Positions 11,041 to 22,393 of a DNA stretch of 64,000 bases are shown piece after piece. The translations under genes and the position numbers were made by a program. Every line of letters begins with the position of its first letter. The first letter of the stretch is position 1. The stretch is taken from the NCBI RefSeq assembly GCF_964355755.1, contig NC_092672.1:4402001-4466000 (forward strand). The letters are read 5' to 3'. The stretch is from Antedon mediterranea (Eukaryota > Echinodermata > Crinoidea > Comatulida > Antedonidae). Below the pieces are notes generated by a model. That model did no database searches. It was not told the DNA's origin and saw only the letters and a list, made by a program, of their open reading frames with translations.

Positions 11041-12453
11041 ATGCCTTTTCTACGGAGACTAAGTCGGACTAAAAGTGGAGAATATCAAGACCAAGAAGAA
11101 CAACCAGATAAGTCTAAAGAAAAGGTAAAACGGAGAAGTTACAGTGGATCATTGCCAGTATCAAAGGAACTTGAGAAACAGCCTGGGAAGGAGCGTAAAG
11201 CGTCTGTGAAAGACAAGAAGAAATCGAAATCTGAACCTGCTGATAAATACCCTCTCTTCTATGTACATTACTTAGGACGTGTGCCAACGAAACTAGAGTA
11301 CGGTCATGAGGCGATCGAAGGCCCGGTTGATCAGTTATGCCAACTCCGAGAAAAAGAAAAACTGCAAAAACTTGTTCTGACTTTCAATATGGATGGACTA
11401 TTCTTCCGGGAGATTACAGGACCTTTTAATCGAATTAAAAAGGATGGTATGTTCATATACATTCCATTACATATGGTAACGTATGGTGTAGGCTCTGTAG
11501 CCCACCCTAATGTGTTCGCTTGTGTCACTAGAACGGCTTTCGACAAAGCGAGCAGTACTGCAGACATGTATATCGTTCATGCTTTTCTTTGTGATAAGCC
11601 GACAGTAGCACAAAAAATGACATACTGGCAGCTACAAGCATACATAGAGGCGTATGAAACGCTGAAGAGAAGGAAAGAATTGAGATTGCAGAGAAAACTT
11701 AGTAGGAATAGTCTGAAAGCAGACAGTACGTCCATCAAAACGTCGACTACAACGGTATCGGGATCGTCGCGGGAAGGAAGTGTCGGAAGTCGGGACAGTG
11801 GCAGACGAAAGTTACATGGATCTACCTTTGTTAATCCAAATATTCCAAAAGAGCATAAGTTGGATGACAGCAAGCCTTCAAGTAAAAAGAAAACGAATGG
11901 AAATGATTCTCCGATATATGCGCAGGTTAAAAAGACGACATCGAACTCAATGGCAGATGATGAACGAACAGGTGAATTTACGCAGTCGGACACTGAACGA
12001 AAAAGTGCAACATCAATTGGAAGCCGGACGTCAAAAGATTCTGCACTTGGAGATGAAATTACATGTGAACAGGCCAATGACACATCAAATGTCACATCAA
12101 ATGTCACAAAAGAAAGCGACTCATCTATAAAAGCTACAACCTCAGTTGCGTCGTCTGTACCGGTCAATTCTACGACCTCTGATGCATCATTAACATCAGG
12201 CGCTACTGCAACCTCTGTCCCGTCTTCCGTACCCACCACCGATACGAGCGACGAAGGAGGGAAAAGTAACCCGTTTTTCATTGATGATAATTTTGATACA
12301 ATTAGTGTTGTTACCATGCCGATTGATTCAGAGTCGGTTCCAAGAGATGAAGCTTTTGAAAAAAGAATCTCAGAACTAAACAAACTAATGCAGGTAGATG
12401 CCGAAGATCTGAAAGCTAAATTGATCAAGGACAATCCAACTCTTGTTAGGTAA
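11041..12453 (+). CDS. PTB1: single-exon PTB/PID-domain protein, FAM43/PID1-like
   Basis: 470-residue uninterrupted frame starting MPFLRRLS with a good context (AAAATGC). A lysine-rich stretch (about 57-69, containing KKKSK) leads into one PTB domain at about 70-212. Its landmarks are FYVHYLGR (strand 1), a VTYGV segment, HPNVFACV, and VHAFLC before the long C-terminal helix ending LKRRKELRLQRK. FAM43 proteins share this layout, including the basic helix end. Residues 215-405 are Ser/Thr-rich and probably disordered, with one Tyr in a possible kinase-site context (PIYAQV, Y293). FFIDD at 412-416 and a C-terminal helix (about 438-462) follow. The role is likely membrane-receptor or signalling adaptor (inference). 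The final AGG-TAA overlaps a donor-like AG|GTAATA, so a spliced 3' extension is possible. An AATAAA occurs near 13291. Confidence 0.85.
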   Translation: MPFLRRLSRTKSGEYQDQEEQPDKSKEKVKRRSYSGSLPVSKELEKQPGKERKASVKDKKKSKSEPADKYPLFYVHYLGRVPTKLEYGHEAIEGPVDQLCQLREKEKLQKLVLTFNMDGLFFREITGPFNRIKKDGMFIYIPLHMVTYGVGSVAHPNVFACVTRTAFDKASSTADMYIVHAFLCDKPTVAQKMTYWQLQAYIEAYETLKRRKELRLQRKLSRNSLKADSTSIKTSTTTVSGSSREGSVGSRDSGRRKLHGSTFVNPNIPKEHKLDDSKPSSKKKTNGNDSPIYAQVKKTTSNSMADDERTGEFTQSDTERKSATSIGSRTSKDSALGDEITCEQANDTSNVTSNVTKESDSSIKATTSVASSVPVNSTTSDASLTSGATATSVPSSVPTTDTSDEGGKSNPFFIDDNFDTISVVTMPIDSESVPRDEAFEKRISELNKLMQVDAEDLKAKLIKDNPTLVR

Positions 12454-12521
12454 TACTCTTTTTCCATTACAGACATACGCACGTGCGTGTACGTACGTGT
12501 TTGATATTTTATTTATTATCG

Positions 12522-13004
12522 CATCATCATCATTCATCATTATTATCACCATTTAGCATCATTATTATCACCACCACCATCATCATCAGTATCATCATAA
12601 TTCATCATCATTATCATCACCACAATCATTATCATCATTCATCATCATTATCATCGCGACTATCATCATTGTCATCACTATCAACATCATTATAATTATT
12701 TTCATCATTTACAGCATAATTATTATCATCAGCATCATTATTATCATCATCACCACCATTATCATCATCATTATCATTATTTATCATCATTATAATCACC
12801 ACCATCATCATTCAGCATCATTATCATCACCACCATCATTCATCATCATCATCATAATTCATTATCATCACCACCATCATTTTCATTATCACCGCGACCA
12901 TCATCATTGTCATCATTATCATCATTATCAGCATCATCATAATTATTTTCGTCATCATCAGCATAATTATTATCATCAGCATCATCATCATTATTATCAT
13001 TATT
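12522..13004. repeat. Degenerate CAT/ATC trinucleotide tract, about 480 bp
   Basis: The stretch is almost wholly built from TCA, TTA and CCA triplets (ATCATCATT, CACCACCATC). The interruptions recur in similar blocks, so the tract has grown by duplication of larger pieces as well as triplet slippage. It follows the PTB1 stop codon by about 70 bp and probably lies in its 3' UTR or flank. Confidence 0.9.
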
Positions 13005-13349
13005 CTGCTTGTATTAGCCACAGTATTATGATAATAATTATTTTTTTGAATATTTTAACCAAATCAATTAATTACAATCCATGTATAGGTTTACTATCAT
13101 ACTAGACTATACTAATTTCGCATAACAGACACCACCCAATTTACCTATGGCATTGACGTCATAGTATGCCTGATAGCCCTTTGGAATTCTACTTTTCATT
13201 TACTTGAAACTAATATTGGGTGGAGTAATGGAATTCGGCATTCAAAATGTTCCCGGTCTGTGCTTTGTGTTTTCTTTGGTTCAGTGAAAATAAATAAAAT
13301 CGAATACGCTTGGAAACATTTTAGTGGAAACCAGACGAACCCATCTTGA

Positions 13350-13468
13350 AAGTTTGGTTCCCACTAGGACGTAACGCAAGGACGTAACGTAACGCAAAGT
13401 GATTTGACCAATCACAAGCGATAGATTATTCGAACAGTCGCGTGTGATTGGTCAATTCGCTTCGCATC
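13350..13468. mobile_element. MITE-1 copy, right end lost
   Basis: It begins with the family end (AGTTTGGTTCCCACTAGGAC) and continues through the inner repeats, then stops before the right terminal repeat. It is a truncated copy. Confidence 0.7.
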
Positions 13469-13670
13469 CCAATTCAATCTGTTATCGAAACCAATTTGAC
13501 CATAGTATACAATCTATATAATCGACCTACATTATATAATATTATTTGTAATATTTATTTTTATTATAACATTTTATTTAAGGCGTCTTTATTATGGCAC
13601 AATCGATAGACACGGAGTGTTTCATCGGCAAGGCCTTAACATCGGAGCAGACGCAGACACTAGCTTCGCA

Positions 13671-13864
13671 TAAAGGCTAATTTAGACGAGTCGTAACGAG
13701 TAATAGAAAAAACAGAATCTATGTTATTCCTTATGACCATTTACACACAACGCGGAGCAGATAGGTGGTTTCCGCTCAGGATAGATACAGAATCTGAGAA
13801 TGTGAGACAAGCTGTGCGATTTTCCGCTTACCGTTTTCGCTCGTCTGTGTAAATTGGCCTTTAC
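13671..13864. mobile_element. Small TIR element (MITE-4 type)
   Basis: The left end TAAAGGCTAATTTAGACGAG is close to the reverse complement of the right end, which reads (minus strand) GTAAAGGCCAATTTACACAG. The element is about 194 bp long and non-coding. I saw only this copy in the window, so the family call is tentative. Confidence 0.6.
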
Positions 13865-15450
13865 AGAAGACAGTAGTTTGGTTTGAAGACAAAGAAATCA
13901 TCATTGACCGTAAAACGGATAATGTCACTGAAGAAATAATCATTGATAAAACCACCGAATGCTGTTATTTTTATTTATGTATAAGTTATAGGAGAGGAGG
14001 TGGATACATATTTATTATTTTTATAAATTTAGAGAGTACAGATAACAGGACAAGTTACGACACAAAATGTTTGCAACATCTGGTCAATCGTTTTTGGTAT
14101 ACGTCTTTCAGACTGAAAGGTTATATATACACTATGGTATTTTACCGTAACCTGATGATTCATTTGGTAAATCGATATCGATAATGATCGATTGATATTG
14201 CTTTTGATATACTGCACTTTATTTTCTTTTTTATCTTTTGCCACCACCTTCAATGTTTCATTACATATTTTCTACCTTTATTCATTATTTTCTGTTTTTC
14301 CTCATTGATATCATTCCATTAATACAAAGTATTTACTTCTTAACATTCTTTTTTTGTTAAATCCTCTATTTACAATAACTAATTGTATAATAATTAAAAT
14401 AATTAACTACATACATCAAATGAAAGGTGTGTATATACAACAGATGGCCGTTACTTAACCTTAAATATATTGATTTATTGGTTAATCACATCGATTGATA
14501 ACGTAACTGTATCGAATTTTAATATAATGCATTTCGGAAAAGCTAGGCTTAGTTGGTCTGATGTTTTGGGTTCAAAATCTTCACTCCCTCTCGTCGAAAT
14601 TCCTTTCAATGCATCTTGAGATCAGAGATTTCCCCCTACTTGTTGATGGAAGTATTTAAGGATGTAACTAAATTGTGTAGACACAACAGCAATACAAACG
14701 AAAAAGAGGAATAAGATAGGCCCTATACCTTAATATGATGTAAATGATACTCGGTGAACAATATTACTAGTTTATACTGTATAGTGATTCTAGTTGATTG
14801 GAGGTGTACGAAGGTTAAATTGTAGTTAGTTTACTAATTATAGTAAATAGTTTATATCACGTCTTCCAAAATATGATTCAATATAATATATATGAAATAC
14901 TCTTTTATACCGAGACCCTTTGGACATTTTGATGTACTTTCATTTGCAGGTAACAGGTCTACAAATAAATAAGAATACATACCTTATTTTTTAAATTAAA
15001 ACGAAACAATAGCAAACCTGTTTTGAATTTCATTTCATAATTATATTTATTAATTTGTGTTTTATTTGGAAATAAGCATATACCGTAGTTGTATTTATAC
15101 ATATTTTTTTATACAGACCCTTAATACTCATTATTTTATTTACGTGTACATACGTAATATTATGCGAAAAATGAGAAGAAATGCAAAGTGCAAATCTGTG
15201 GATCTGGTAAGGAATGCGATTGTTTTCATTTCAAACAAAAATGAAACCGAGAATATTGTCACTTAGACAAGGAACCCTATTTGCGACATTCATTGTTATT
15301 GTCATATTACTGTTTCATTATTTGAGTTGCTTGTCACGTGATGATGGCTTCGATTTGATACGTAATCGATACGTGTGGAAATGTGCAAATTACGCGTTAA
15401 GATGTTTTCACAACCATTTCATCACAAACGCAAGCGTTAGGAACGCCTGT

Positions 15451-15634
15451 TAAGCTTGGTTCTCACTAGAACGTAACGCAAGGACGTAAACGCAACGCAA
15501 GCGTTTTAACCAATGACAAGCGAAGTTATAGACAGTTAGCAATCACCAGTGAATAAGCCATCGCTTGTGATTGGCCAATTCACTTGCGTTGCGTTACGTC
15601 CTTGTGTTGCGTCGCCAGTGGGAACCACGCTTTA
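15451..15634. mobile_element. MITE-1 copy
   Basis: Full-length copy in inverted orientation relative to the one at 5767. Its left end reads GCTTGGTTCTCACTAGAACG and its right end GTGGGAACCACGCTTTA. It is one of two copies only 29 bp apart. Confidence 0.85.
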
Positions 15635-15662
15635 GCGTTATCACGTATTGAGAAAGATAGAG

Positions 15663-15826
15663 TAAAGCTTGGTTCCCACTAGAACACAACGCAAGGACGT
15701 AAGCCGCAACGCAAGCGAATTGACCAATCACAAGCAACGGTTCGATAATCCATCGCTTGGATTGGTCAATTCGCTTGCGTTGCGGCTTACGTCCTTGCGT
15801 TGCGTTCTAGTGGGAACCAAGCTTAA
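15663..15826. mobile_element. MITE-1 copy, near-perfect foldback
   Basis: Both halves of this copy are almost exact reverse complements over about 75 bp each. The left half runs from AAGCTTGGTTCCCACTAG through 'GTAAGCCGCAACGCAAGCG', and the right half mirrors it. The centre lies around 15735-15755. Any transcript would form a long hairpin. The high symmetry suggests a young or recently corrected copy. Confidence 0.9.
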
Positions 15827-16756
15827 CATGTTCCTGGGATTGAGGGCACATAATCATAGCTTTCGGCGGGCTCAACGTGGTGTGAATCGGCTCAATTGTT
15901 TCGCCCACGTTGTCTTTACAAATATTGATAGAAGGCTTGGCTTAATCTTTCATTCCACAGACTATTATTGTTTTTTGTTGACAGATTGAAATACGATCCA
16001 TTTTATGGTTTTGAGGAGGGGTGAATCAAATGTATTCAAAATCTATATCAAACTTGGGAGATGTAAAATATCTCCCTGATCAAACATAAGGTTATAGGCC
16101 AAATAATACAAAAGAAAGAAATATAACTTCTCTAAAAATAAATTGATCCTTCTAAAAATGCCTTTTCGTTTCTAATAATTACTGAGATGATCTATTCATG
16201 GAGGTAACATTGATATTTATATATTGAAGAGAGGCCTACGGAAATACATAATTTTTTTATCGTTTGATGGCGCTTCAACATAAATTATTTTCACCATGGA
16301 AACATATAAAGCGTCTTCATTATGTAAATAGGTACTGTAATTAGTAGTGTGTTGCATTATGTCATAAAATACGGAAGTCTTTTATCTGGCGCTTCATGAT
16401 TTATCGAACGTTATTGCTGCTGTATGTTAGTTCTATGATATTGTATAAGGAAAGGTGGGGTGACCTTGAAACGCTGATGATCTAACTTGCGTGTGCAATA
16501 ATACCGGTATTAGAAAATTGTAATAAATTATCGAGTCTTAGTCAGCATACGCCCAAGATGCTGTTTAAAACGGTGGTACCGTATGATATTTTGAAAATGT
16601 ATACTTATTGAATACGGATGTCAAAATGACAGTGCCAGAAATGTATTATTGAACAGAAAGAATTGGCGGCACGGTTGATTGAATTTGGAGAATAGCATTG
16701 TAAGAGAAAACACAGTTTGTATTATTTTGCATAATCGTGTATTGTAGTGTATAGAG

Positions 16757-18286
16757 ATGAACTCCAACCTAGGTAACAATACAATAGCGAGGAGAAATTC
16801 TCCGCTCAATGGGCAGGTTGAAAAACGCCAGCCTAACCTGCGTCACACTAGTGGTAGTAAAATATTAGCTCCGTCCATGTACATCATGGCGTCGAAAATA
16901 CTTAAAAAGAAGAGTAAAAATGATCCGAAATCGGACATGTTTGCTGTCAAAGCAGATGACACGTGTCCTATATTTGACGTGCAGTATCTAGGGAAGATGC
17001 CTGCGAGAGGTGAGTTTGGAAGGGAGTTTATAGCCGAACCTGTCGAGTCGTTACTTAAATTGAAAGACCGTAGCAGGATATCTAATAGCAAGTTGACAAT
17101 ATCAGAACGAGGATTCCACTTCCTGGATCATAACGGCCCATTTGGAAAGGAAAAACACGTTGTTATACCAATACATCATATATGCTATGGTGTTGTTGAT
17201 GATCAAAATCCTAAAGTGTTTGCTATTATTTCGAAAACGGACTCGACCGCCGAAGGCTCCTTGTACGAATGCCATGCGTACCTGTGCCCTCGGAGAAGAG
17301 TAGCTAGCGAAATTACTAAATGGTTATTGCGGACATTTCTTCAGGTTTTTGATAAATTACAACAAAGGCGTCGAATGCGTTTAGAAAGGAAGGCGAAAAA
17401 GGAACAAAAAATGTTAGCTAAAGCGATTGGACTTCCCGAGGGAAGACCAAGCTTCGCGCCAAGCGAAGCGTCTAGTCCGCAATCGCCGTCAATTTCTACG
17501 GCGTCGTCGGCATTCTCCTTTGAGGAGACAACCTTTTCAGTTTTTTTAGAAGGAAAGAAAAATCACGGAGCTGCAATTCGAATTGGGAGGCAACGTCCAG
17601 CAAGTATGCAACTAGGAACTATCAATCGAGAAGGTACCCAGTTGTTAAACAGATCTACGACTTGGAATGGGGCGCATTCAAGGCCACATTCCTCCTCTGT
17701 GCCTAATACTCTAAATCCACAAGATCTTCAGCAGGTAGGAAGCGGGGTGTACCACCCAGCCCCTGATTATTATACCACACCACCGCCTACTCGTTCTAAG
17801 ACCTATGCAACTGAAAGACCGCACCAAAGTCACAAAACAACACCTTCGCAGCCGGTAAACTCTCGTTTAAAACCGCCTAAGCATAATCAAAGACAGTATC
17901 TTAAGAAACCATCAAAACGTAACCGACATGCTTATACCACGTCTACGGGTAGTAGCTCAGACAGTCGCCAAAGCGATTCGTTCTCTAGCCCGGTACAAGA
18001 CGAATCCGATTTCTTCTTTATTGACATGCTACAGGAACATGTTACATCTATGGACCTTCAATCAATAAGTGAGCACGAATCTGTTACGACTTATGGCAGC
18101 AGTGGTACACAAATTAACCCTCTGAAACAAGAGGTACGAATGGAGGACGTTGAGCGTAGAATACGCGATTGGTTACTAGGAGATAAAGAGGAGAGTAGTC
18201 CTGAAGAAACTAGCTCCTCTTATTCCGGCTCATCGGCGTTTCAGCCAAATAGACCTCGTTCGAATGGTGAATTCAGATACTTCTAA
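16757..18286 (+). CDS. PTB2: single-exon PTB/PID-domain protein, FAM43/PID1-like
   Basis: Uninterrupted frame of 509 codons from the first ATG. The ATG at 16886 (Met44, ATCATGG) has a better context and gives 466 residues starting MASKILKKKSK; I think it may be the true start. One PTB domain spans about 70-205: FDVQYLGK, then HICYGVV, NPKVFAII, CHAYLC and a final helix with LQQRRRMRLERK. Domain and basic helix end parallel PTB1 most closely. The tail is Ser/Pro-rich, with a TPPPTRSK segment (341-348) that could bind SH3 domains. FFFIDM at 419-424 and VERRIRDWLL at about 465-474 recall the PTB1 and PTB3 tails. An in-frame TAG at 16745 closes the upstream frame. AATAAA occurs near 19097. The role is probably signalling adaptor (inference). 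Confidence 0.85.
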   Translation: MNSNLGNNTIARRNSPLNGQVEKRQPNLRHTSGSKILAPSMYIMASKILKKKSKNDPKSDMFAVKADDTCPIFDVQYLGKMPARGEFGREFIAEPVESLLKLKDRSRISNSKLTISERGFHFLDHNGPFGKEKHVVIPIHHICYGVVDDQNPKVFAIISKTDSTAEGSLYECHAYLCPRRRVASEITKWLLRTFLQVFDKLQQRRRMRLERKAKKEQKMLAKAIGLPEGRPSFAPSEASSPQSPSISTASSAFSFEETTFSVFLEGKKNHGAAIRIGRQRPASMQLGTINREGTQLLNRSTTWNGAHSRPHSSSVPNTLNPQDLQQVGSGVYHPAPDYYTTPPPTRSKTYATERPHQSHKTTPSQPVNSRLKPPKHNQRQYLKKPSKRNRHAYTTSTGSSSDSRQSDSFSSPVQDESDFFFIDMLQEHVTSMDLQSISEHESVTTYGSSGTQINPLKQEVRMEDVERRIRDWLLGDKEESSPEETSSSYSGSSAFQPNRPRSNGEFRYF

Positions 18287-21200
18287 CAATATTTAACAAT
18301 ATGGAATACTTAAAGCATTGAAAGGTCTACACTACACTTTATACTAATTATCTGTGGCCGTTTCGGGATTTTTAAAAATAGTTTGCCCATGGCTTAAAAA
18401 TTGAAATTAGATTTGTTGAAATTTAAGAGGGATAATGAAATTGTAATTAGATGTTTTGCCCTACTTTGACGTAATTTGTACTTTATACTAAGTACATTTG
18501 AGAATACTTTCGAAAAATATATACTGTGATTTCGTAAAAAAAAGCCTCTTTCAAAGCAAAGAGAGTGCTGTTAACTTGGTCTGCACGTAACTAGAACCAA
18601 TATTAATTTAACTTATGAACGAAACCACAAAGTGCGATAAAATTATATTGATTTGACGAAACCATTTGGTCATAGACAAACACACGTTCTCGTTTCCTTA
18701 CGTGAACCATTCACAAACATGTTTACAAAAGTCCATTAGATTGAAATCAATTTACGCACAGTAAGCCTGTGCACATTTTGTATACAATATATTTTTACAT
18801 AGATAACAATTTCTGCCAGAAACAAACAAATTGAGATACATTTTAGCTTATACTAAGTAAAAGTTATTAATTGCTTAATATTTGTAAATAATAGATATAT
18901 TTTTATATAATGGTATTCGAAAAACAAGAGGTTTCACAGTACTTATCTGTTTAGAGGTGGTTCGAAATTGGAAAGTCGAAAAGACCCCTTTAACATGTTT
19001 TCTAAAACAAGCTTTGCGATTGCCGAACTCTGAACAAATCACTTAATGTAAAAACGCTTAATATGTATACAGTACTTATTTAATGAACTGAGCCTAATAA
19101 AAAAAAATGGGGAACAATTATTTTGAGTAAAGTATATTTGTTGCACCTTAATCGTCATTATTTGTTTCATTAGTAGCATTTTTCAACGAGAAAAAAGTTT
19201 GACATGCGCGTTGCATAAAAATTGTACCAAATGTTAGCCTCTGTTCAGGATGGCAATAAAGTCTATGATCTGTTGGAATAACACCTAAAATCCGTGAAGA
19301 AAAATAAAAACTAAATAAATATGTGACATTGCAAAACAAATAAATATTGTTTTCGTAATTGACATCGATGGTGATCACTATTTAACAAACACTATAGGCA
19401 ATTTTCCACATGACAAGTTACGAGAATAATTTCCAGACAAATAGTTTTGGGTTTCTTTAATACCGTATTGTGTTTGTGAATGCTTTTGTGGTCTTTTTCT
19501 GTGGTATTACTTCTTGATTTGACCTCGATTCGGTGGAAAGACACGGTTATTAACAGACTGTCCCATTTTATTTTTACGACGATAAACTATGCAGATACTT
19601 TATATCATATTAGACTTAATAGCATAGAAATATATCAAATCGTTAAATAACTTCACTTCACAAGTTCATATTGTGCGCGCAAACCAATCTATATACCTTT
19701 TTAATAGCAATTACATTGTTTGAACGATTTTTGGTCGTTATGCCTTGAGGAAAAATGGCCGTATTTTGTACCATTCTTTGTACCACCCTGGGATTATGTA
19801 TATATGTACCAGGGACAACTCCCTGTATGTACCTTTCTCTTTGTACTGTCAGTAATTCGCAACTAAATTCTGGTAGAGGGCGGACTATTCGTCTCGTTTG
19901 ATTTCACATTTTCTATCCAAAACTTCTGAAAATCCTCTTTATATTTACCACGAGTAAAACTTGAACCCGAGCTGTTCTCTTTGAGTAAGATAAAGTCACT
20001 ATGTCCAGAGATACACTACTTATTGTAATATCTTGACTTAACTTTTGTTTTAAGCCGATATTTGCAAGATTCAGTGACATTTCACAATTCAATTTTAAGC
20101 TAATGGTAATTGAGAGGATTATTGAACAGTAACAATGTGTAAGTCTATAGCTTCATGCAGTATCAGTAGCAGTCTAACCGCTAAACAAATTGCGTAATAT
20201 GAATAACTTACGTCTTATGTGGTGGAAAGTTACTTAATAGCTAAACCAAACAAAATGGTAGATTGGAAATACTTTGTTGTGCAGTAAAGTATTTCCTACA
20301 GTAGCAAACTTTACCGAATTTGTTTCAGACTTCCCAAATTAAGTTTATCAGAAGTGTAAACTTACTTTCTATATAGTTTGCCAAAGTTTGTCATCAGTGG
20401 TCTACGGTTGAAACTTGGAAAACCATTTTTTTTTTGGACAAACTCGGAGTTTGAAAGCAAAGGTTTGACGCCGAGACACAGAATTGTTTTATTTGTCAAG
20501 AATGAGTGCTACTATAGTTTTTTCCAAGTTTTGATATTATAAGTGATTAAACTTAAAATATTACATTTGGGTAAACGTAAGTTTATAACATAATTTTTTA
20601 AATTAAACTTTTTCATGAGAAAATGTAATTTAGAGCAAAACATACCTAAATTGTCTGTCAAACAATGTTTTTTTGGTTATAATTACTGCAACCGTTTCTG
20701 TTGCCTTATTTTAAGTGAAATAATTTTTTTTTCTACAGAAGTGAATAACTTTTAAAAAGTGAAAAACTGCAAAATGACCTATTCAAAATCTGATTTTATT
20801 AATCTTTAAGGGGTTTTCTCTTTAATGTTTACCTTACCATGTGTAATATAAAAATAGTTAAACTATGATTATTATCTTTGAAACATTGAATAACGTATTC
20901 CATTGGAGATGCACCTCCAATTACCACCTTTAATTATCAATGTGATTTTTTTTTCTGTACTCGAAAGTAAAGTATCATGAATCATGGAGAAATAATTATT
21001 TATGCTTTAAAGTAAAATACTTGTTTTGATTGTTACACATTATTTGCCAACACTGTTATGATCTCAACAAGCTCCGTGATCTGAACATTGTTGGAATTGT
21101 TAAATATGTGATATAATAATATTACAATTCTGAAACTATGAATATTTTGATGGTTCAAGATCATCATAATCATTGTCAGTCATATTCGATTCGATCGACT

Positions 21201-22240
21201 TAGTCACCATGAAATTCACACCGCAAGCAGATGACAATACCAATTACAGGAAGGAACATGGTGTACATTTGATAATTAGTTGCCAGCGATTCAATGTCCT
21301 GGTCTAGTATCTATTTTGCACCTCACTGACTTTTTTCAAACGGGTGGCTGATTGAAGAAATTCATAGCAACGCAAAATCTATTTTCTACAGGTGAATGCG
21401 CAAAGGCTTAACAACAGTATTACGTCACTCCGTACTAAATTTCTTTGCTTTATTCAAGTCGAGGATTTTGTACTTTTAAACTCGTTTCAGTCCACGGGTC
21501 ACAGACAATGCCAAGTGTTTTCTCCGGCTCTACATAAAGTAATAACAATGAAAGGTACGCCCAAAACTAAATCGTCAGTTTTTTGTGAAATTTTGCACGA
21601 ATATTAAGGTAACTATTGGTTATTAGAAGCTTTAAATTAGGTATAATCTTAGACTTTAGAGATAAATGGTAGCTGTCGTAGTATAGTAGATAACACGTAT
21701 ACTTTGTATAATATTAAGTTGAATGATCTTTCGTACAATGCTAATTAGGGCCTACGTTGTGTTTAAGGTAGGCCGAAGAATCATGAATTGCATCGGTCCA
21801 TTGGTGTATTGTAGCAGCTATTTTCCCATGCTTTTGTTGATGTTCAACGTTGTAGTTTATTTCAATTAAGGTAACAAATGTATGTATATCTAACATAATA
21901 GTACTCAGTTATGTGTGTTGACAGTTCTTTACTGTAAGCAAATACTTCCAACAATACGAGACAATACGTACCAAAATGTTCACATGACCCATTTTATTTC
22001 AGAAGTTTGTGTAAATATATTGTACAGATTTGTGTTTATACTTCTTTATTCTTCTATATTTACATACTTATTTCATTCACTTTTTTGAACTGGTCTTTCA
22101 TCTTCTTTAGTATCAATAGAGAGAGTATCATATCATAAACAGATTGATTGATGCTATATATTTAGGTAGGTTAGGTTGGTGTATCTAGGCCTGGGTGATA
22201 ATCGGATCTAATGTGATCCTCACCTGTATTCTTTTTTGTG

Positions 22241-22393
22241 TAAGCGTGGTTCCCACTAGCGACGCAACGCAAGGACGTAACGCAACGCAAGTGAATTGAA
22301 CCAGCGATGGCTTATTCGCTTGTGATTGCTAACTGTCTATAACTTCGCTTGTCATTGGTTAAAACGCTTGCGTTCTAGTGGGAACCAAGCTTA
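22241..22393. mobile_element. MITE-1 copy with internal deletion
   Basis: The ends are AAGCGTGGTTCCCACTAG and CTAGTGGGAACCAAGCTT. It is about 30 bp shorter than the full family length; part of the right inner repeat ('GTTTACGTCCTTGCGTT') is missing. Confidence 0.85.

Larger units (their letters stand above)
12454..16756. other. Intergenic region PTB1-PTB2
   Basis: It contains a degenerate ATC/CAT repeat (12522-13004), a partial MITE-1 (13350-13468), a small TIR element (13671-13864) and two complete MITE-1 copies (15451-15634 and 15663-15826). The short frames present, such as those around 15.1-15.9 kb, lie in or near MITEs and lack domains. No other gene is supported. Confidence 0.5.

Noticed and set aside
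11577-12482. 301-codon minus-strand frame opposite PTB1
   Set aside because: It lies wholly opposite the tail of PTB1. Such shadow frames are common opposite Ser/Thr-rich sequence, and it has no domain.
12483-13021. Short frames in the ATC-rich tract (His/Ile/Ser-rich)
   Set aside because: Low-complexity triplet repeat translated by chance.
15669-15989. 106-codon frame
   Set aside because: It mostly translates a MITE-1 copy.
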